The notes under the pieces: model-generated
What the model was told of the DNA's origin: nothing
Databases searched by the model: none
The model's input: only the letters and a program-made list of their open reading frames with translations
Made by a program: the position numbers and the translations under genes
NCBI RefSeq assembly: GCF_000588875.1
Contig: NZ_JEMV01000014.1
Coordinates: forward strand, 41,661-88,639
DNA from: Sphingobium sp. Ant17
Lineage (GTDB): Bacteria; Pseudomonadota; Alphaproteobacteria; Sphingomonadales; Sphingomonadaceae
DNA: 46,979 nt
Direction of reading: 5' to 3'
Shown here: piece after piece, positions 42,029 through 46,979 of the stretch
How positions within the stretch are numbered: the first letter of the stretch is position 1
Layout: the number at the start of each line of letters is the position of its first letter

Positions 42029-43328
42029 CCCAAAGCGCCTCGTCGTTGTATGAGAGCAAGCGCCTCTCCGCCGCTGAGGCCGTCGCATTGATCCCGAGCG
42101 GCGCGCGGGTGGCGATGGGCCTCGGCGTGTCCGAACCGCCAGCATTGCTCAGCGCGCTGGCAAACCGCGCGGCGGCGGGTCAGATCGTCGATATATCGCT
42201 CTATTATATGCTCGCCACCACGATCGCTGGCGCGACCGTGCTGGCCTACGAACTGCGCGACCGCATCAATCCAGTCAGCCTATTTCACGGTGGCGTCGAG
42301 CGCGCGCTCGATGCGATTGCCGCGCGCAACGCCGCCGCGCCGGTTGACATCATCCCGGTCGCTTTCAGTCAGGTGCCGCGCATGCTGACGGATCACCTTG
42401 GGGTCGATACGCTTATAACCACCGTGTCTCCCATGGACGATGCCGGCAATTTCAGCTTCGGCACGAACACCGATTATGCGCTTGGCGTCTCTCGCGCGGC
42501 GGCTCGGATCATTGTCGAGGTCAATCCCCGGATGCCGCGGGTTCAGGGCAACTGCTTCGTGCATATCTCGCAGATATCGGCAGTGGTTGAGAATAGCGCG
42601 CCGCTGCTGGCCATGGCCCAGGCACAGCCAGGAGCCGAGGACCGGGCCATCGCGCAGATCGTCGCAGGCCTGGTCGAGGATGGGGCGTGCTTGCAGATGG
42701 GCATCGGCGCACTGCCCGATGCGGTCTGCGCCGCGCTCGAGGGACATCGTCATCTTGGGATTCATACCGAGCTGATGACCCCTGGTCTGGCAGCCCTTAT
42801 GCAATCTGGCGTGGTCGACAACAGCGGTAAGAGTCACCATCGTGGACGTTCGGTTTTCACCTTCGCATGGGGGATCGGTCTCTTTATGACTTCATCGATG
42901 ATAATCCCCTGCTGGAGGCGCATCCCGTAGACTATGTGAACGATCCGGTGATCATTGCCCGCAACGAGAAAATGGTCTCGGTCAACGCCACGCTTGAGGT
43001 CGATCTCGATGGCGCCTGCAATTCGGAATATGTGAATGGACGGCAGTTCAGCGCGGCAGGCGGGCAGCTCGATTTCGTGAGGGGCGCCTATGCGTCGAAG
43101 GGCGGCAGATCGATTATTGTTTGCCATTCGACGGCCGCCGGCGGGACGATCTCGCGTATCGTTCCCGTGCTTTCCGGTCCTGTCACCACGCCGCGCAACG
43201 AAACGCACATCGTCGTCACCGAACATGGCTGGGTCGATTTGAAGGGGAAGACGGCGGCGGAACGCGTCACGGCCCTGATCGGCATAGCCCATCCGGATTT
43301 TCGCGAGCATCTCGCGCGCCGCGGATAA
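42025..43328 (+). pseudogene. Acetyl-CoA hydrolase/CoA-transferase family protein, frameshifted
   Basis: A GTG at 42025 (GTGTGA overlap with the dehydrogenase stop) begins MTQSASSLYESKRLSAAEAV. The CoA-transferase core is seen as SGARVAMGLGVSEPPALLSAL, SPMDDAGNFSFGTNTDYA and LQMGIGALPDAVC. At about 42866 (TTCGCATGGGGGATC) a base is missing. The frame goes to a stop at 42928, while the next frame continues MGDRSLYDFIDDNPLLEAHP and VSVNATLEVDLDGACNSE, where the Glu of NATLEVDL is the expected catalytic residue, to 43328. One indel explains it. The function would be to move CoA between carboxylic acids or hydrolyse acyl-CoA, paired with the dehydrogenase upstream. Confidence 0.8.
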
Positions 43329-44918
<1,590 letters not shown>

Positions 44919-44943
44919 GGGAAGTAGTCGTCCTGGAGGCAAC

Positions 44944-45075
44944 ATGATGCGGCCCGCGCTGCCACCGCGATCAGACTATAGACCGACACAGATATTGTAT
45001 GGCTGCGGAAATTGTCCAGTGGAGTATCTAGAAGCGTATCGCTCCGGTGAGGGCCGCCTTGCGGTGATCGGCTGA
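44944..45075 (+). pseudogene. Short ORF, probably the 5' end of a gene cut by IS66
   Basis: An ATG with CTGGAGGCAAC upstream opens a 43-residue frame, MMRPALPPRSDYRPTQILYG then CGNCPVEYLEAYRSGEG, ending at 45073-45075. The good RBS and the operon-like position 26 bp after the CoA-transferase suggest a true start. The tail probably belongs to IS sequence. The family is not recognised. Confidence 0.4.
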
Positions 45076-45089
45076 TATTTCGAGATGGC

Positions 45090-45119
45090 ACCGGTGCAAG
45101 CGCTGGTGTTTGCACCGGT
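45090..45119. repeat. Hairpin upstream of IS66 tnpA
   Basis: ACCGGTGCAA (45090-45099) pairs with TTGCACCGGT (45110-45119) around a 10-nt loop, directly before the IS66 tnpA. It may be a transcription barrier at the IS edge. Confidence 0.6.
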
Positions 45120-45134
45120 ACTAGGGACGGTGCG

Positions 45135-45464
45135 ATGAGTCAGATCACGGTAATTTCGGGGCCGGAGCGGCGGCGGGTATGGACCGACCAGCAGAAGCGC
45201 GAGTTGGTCGCTGCGGTTTCGGTGCCCGGCGCGAACGTGGCGGAGATTGCCCGCCATGCTGACCTACGGCCGAACCAGATCTACAGATGGCGGCGGCAGA
45301 TGGGTCAGGCAGCGCAGGGCTTTGCCGAGGTGCAGGTGCAGACTGACCCGGTGCCGGTCATGGGATCGGCGATTATCGTCGAGTTTGATCGGGCGATCGT
45401 GCGTATTCCCGCTGGCGCTTCGCCTGGGTTGGTGTCGGCAGTGCTGCGGTCAGTCAAGCCGTGA
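45135..45464 (+). CDS. tnpA: IS66-family accessory protein TnpA (OrfA)
   Basis: This 109-residue helix-turn-helix protein contains GPERRRVWTDQQKRELVAAV and VAEIARHADLRPNQIYRWRRQM. The C-terminal IIVEFDRAIVRIPAGASPGLV is the usual IS66 OrfA end. It overlaps tnpB by 4 bp (GTGA). Confidence 0.92.
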   Translation: MSQITVISGPERRRVWTDQQKRELVAAVSVPGANVAEIARHADLRPNQIYRWRRQMGQAAQGFAEVQVQTDPVPVMGSAIIVEFDRAIVRIPAGASPGLVSAVLRSVKP

Positions 45465-45754
45465 TCCCTGTACCCTCAGGCGTTCGGATATGGATCGCAA
45501 CGGGGCACACGGACATGCGGCGCGGCATGCGCAGCCTGGCCCTGCAGGTGCAGCAGAGTTTCAGGCGGGATCCCCATGCCGGTGATCTCTATGTCTTCCG
45601 AGGGCGCCGTGGCGACCTGTGCAAGATCCTGTGGCATGATGGCGTTGGCATGTCGCTCTATGCCAAGCGCCTGGAGCGCGGGAAGTATATCTGGCCATCG
45701 GCTGTAGACGGGGTGTCAACGGCGGTCAGATTCCAGTCCATCGGGGCGGAGTAA
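45461..45754 (+). pseudogene. tnpB: IS66-family TnpB (OrfB), truncated by IS21 insertion
   Basis: A GTG start gives IPVPSGVRIWIATGHTDMRR, GMRSLALQVQQSF, LYVFRGRRGDLCKILWHDG and MSLYAKRLERGKYIWPS, the full IS66 OrfB core. The genuine sequence stops at about 45713; the remaining residues up to the TAA at 45752-45754 come from the inserted IS21 end. The normal last ~20 residues are missing. Confidence 0.88.
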
Positions 45755-45779
45755 AAGCAGGCCACTGTGATGCGGGCCT

Positions 45780-45823
45780 AACGATATGAAGAGGGCCCCG
45801 ATCGGGGCCCTCTTCATATCGTT
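45780..45823. repeat. 44-bp perfect palindrome near the IS21 end
   Basis: The 22-bp half reading AACGATATGAAGAGGGCCCC (first 20 bases) is followed by GA and its exact reverse complement, with no unpaired bases. It lies 12 bp beyond the istB stop and 25 bp past the tnpB stop. As RNA it would form a very strong hairpin in both directions, so it likely acts as a bidirectional terminator protecting the element. Confidence 0.85.
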
Positions 45824-45834
45824 GTCGTCATTGA

Positions 45835-46692
45835 TCAGGGAGCGGTGATCTCGCCGGTTTCCGGGTCGACAACCTGTGTGGCCTGCTTTTGCGCCGCCCC
45901 GGCAGCACGGCGGCGGGCGGACTGCTTGAGGCGGTAGCTGTCGCCGTTCATGGCCAGGATGCTGACGTGGTGCGTGAGCCGATCGAGCAGCGCGCCGGTG
46001 AGCCGCTCGGATCCCAGGACCTGCGTCCAGTCCTCGAACGGCAGGTTGGACGTGACGATCGTCGATCCCCGCTCATAGCGCTGCGAGAGGGTCTCGAACA
46101 GCAGTTCAGCGCCTGTGGGCGAGAGGGGAACATAGCCCAGTTCATCGACGATCAGCAGCTTCACCGCCGCAAGATCGCGCTGCATCTTGAGCAGTCGCTT
46201 TTCGTCCCTCGCCTCCATCAGTTGGTTGACCAGTGCAGCGGCAGTCGTGAACGCGACCGTGAAGCCTTTCTGACAAGCCGCCAGTCCCAGGGCGAGCGCC
46301 ACATGGGTTTTGCCGGTGCCGCTGTTGCCCAGCGCGATGATATTTTCCCGCCGCAGGATATATTCGCAGCGCGCCAGCTCCAGCACGAGCATTTTGTTCA
46401 GGCCTGGAATGGCCGTGAAGTCGAACGTGTCGAAGCTTTTCACCGCAGGGAACCGCGCAGCCCTGATCCGGCGCTCCACGGTGCGGCGCTCACGATCGAT
46501 CAGCTCAAGTTCGATGAGGCGAAGCAGGTATCGGCTATGATCGACCCCGTCGCGTGCACATTCACGCGCCAGCTTCTCATATTCCCGCAGCACAGTGGGG
46601 AGTTTGAGTTGCTTGAGATGGTGCGCGAGCAGAACCTGCGGCGTCCCCGCCATGGTGCCGGTGGGCATCTTGTCCTCTGCGATCCGGTTCAT
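45835..46692 (-). CDS. istB: IS21-family helper ATPase IstB
   Basis: This 285-residue AAA+ ATPase directs IstA to target DNA. Walker A is ALGNSGTGKTHVALALG, Walker B is LLIVDELGYVPLS, and sensor motifs appear in TIVTSNLPFEDWTQVLGSER. The N-terminus LLAHHLKQLKLPTVLREYEK is the IstB helical domain. The start overlaps the istA stop by 4 bp (ATGA), the standard IS21 arrangement. Confidence 0.95.
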   Translation of the reverse strand: MNRIAEDKMPTGTMAGTPQVLLAHHLKQLKLPTVLREYEKLARECARDGVDHSRYLLRLIELELIDRERRTVERRIRAARFPAVKSFDTFDFTAIPGLNKMLVLELARCEYILRRENIIALGNSGTGKTHVALALGLAACQKGFTVAFTTAAALVNQLMEARDEKRLLKMQRDLAAVKLLIVDELGYVPLSPTGAELLFETLSQRYERGSTIVTSNLPFEDWTQVLGSERLTGALLDRLTHHVSILAMNGDSYRLKQSARRRAAGAAQKQATQVVDPETGEITAP

Positions 46693-46979
46693 GCCGCCAA
46701 CTCCTGAGATGTTTGGGGCACGAGCGCGGCATAGTCGGCGGCACGCGTCGTCTTCACGTCCATTTTCGGCAGGTGGGGATAGGCTGCCAGGTCCAGGCGG
46801 GCGGGCCGCCGTTCGATGCGCGCCAGCGCGATCTGCTTGACCGCATCGAAGCCGATTGCGCCGATACAGATCGCCTCGTTCACCGCGAAGGTGACGATCT
46901 CCATCGGTATCGCCTCCAACAGGCGCAGGATCTGGATGAACTCGCGCTTGCCCTTGTTGCCCATGCGCGCCTCAAGGAG
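46689..46979 (-). CDS. istA: IS21-family transposase IstA, C-terminal fragment (5' end outside window)
   Basis: The frame is open to the window edge and gives the last 96 residues. KREFIQILRLLEAIPMEIVT, NEAICIGAIGFDAVKQIALA and RIERRPARLDLAAYPHLPKM are typical of the IstA tail. The catalytic domain is beyond 46979. Confidence 0.92.
   Translation of the reverse strand, partial: LLEARMGNKGKREFIQILRLLEAIPMEIVTFAVNEAICIGAIGFDAVKQIALARIERRPARLDLAAYPHLPKMDVKTTRAADYAALVPQTSQELAA

Larger units (their letters stand above)
45076..45713 (+). mobile_element. IS66-family remnant, interrupted by an IS21-type element
   Basis: It contains tnpA and the 5' part of tnpB of an IS66-type element; tnpC and the right end are absent from the window. 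The left boundary is not clear; it lies somewhere between about 45030 and 45090. The right boundary at 45713 is the insertion point of the IS21-type element. Confidence 0.65.
45714..46979 (-). mobile_element. IS21-family insertion sequence (one end, istB, istA tail; continues beyond window)
   Basis: The end starts TGTCAACGGCGGTCAGATTC at 45714, with TGT as expected for IS21 ends. GGGGCGGAGTAAAAGCAGG follows, the type of internal terminal repeat seen in this family. The element sits inside IS66 tnpB. The other end and target duplication lie outside the window. Confidence 0.8.

Overview
The sequence is GC-rich and dense in alpha-proteobacterial gene families: an Lgt-like/TlpA fusion, a PTP-like/SQR fusion, YeeE/YedE pairs, and Tn3, IS3, IS66 and IS21 elements. 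It looks like an accessory region (plasmid or genomic island) of a sphingomonad-type alpha-proteobacterium. That assignment comes from gene content and style alone. No rRNA, tRNA, CRISPR array or replication gene was seen.

Layout. (1) 1-366: tail of one Tn3-family transposase. (2) 468-5656: a complete Tn3-family transposon with 38-bp terminal repeats, tnpA, divergent tnpR, and an unknown passenger gene coupled to tnpR. (3) 5749-14724: a two-component system of QseBC/PmrAB type whose kinase frame runs into a DsbA-like domain. It is divergent from a suppressor-of-copper-sensitivity (Scs)-like thiol-redox operon: TlpA/ScsD-like, DsbA/ScsC-like, ScsB/DsbD-like, a secreted DsrE-like protein, a metallo-beta-lactamase/rhodanese protein and a methyltransferase. 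(4) 14748-20491: an RND efflux operon (permease, adaptor, outer-membrane factor). (5) 20736-32348: a sulfur/redox block with a flavin oxidoreductase (SQR/FCSD type), a SoxB-like metallophosphatase, two 1-Cys peroxiredoxins, an ArsR-type regulator, a persulfide dioxygenase-like enzyme, two YeeE/YedE sulfur-transport proteins, a PTP-like/SQR fusion, a TauE/SafE exporter and a cytochrome bd oxidase with a 37-residue accessory protein. (6) 32362-33714: a ClC channel cut by the next transposon. (7) 33715-38262: a second Tn3-family transposon with perfect 38-bp terminal repeats and a short-chain dehydrogenase passenger. (8) 38263-39598: IS110 and IS3 remnants. (9) 39661-44918: a MarR-regulated acyl-CoA dehydrogenase and CoA-transferase cluster. 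(10) 44944-46979: a truncated small ORF, an IS66 remnant, and an IS21-type element inserted into the IS66 tnpB.

How it fits together. Regions 3-5 look like one stress-response cargo between two Tn3 elements. Thiol oxidation would be handled in the periplasm by the Scs-like relay. Sulfide and persulfide would be handled by SQR, persulfide dioxygenase, peroxiredoxins and sulfur transporters, with electrons going to a bd oxidase. The strongest regulatory signal is a direct-repeat box, CTTAAGGCANNCTTA. It occurs once between the response regulator and the Scs-like operon and twice between the RND operon and the flavoprotein gene. This suggests that one two-component system controls all of these units.

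Caution. At least six genes are interrupted by apparent one-base frameshifts (near 6046, 8615, 11462, 22800, 28308 with 28357, and 42866) although their protein sequence continues intact in another frame. This pattern suggests sequencing indels as much as real gene decay. The affected genes are listed as pseudogenes with composite coordinates.
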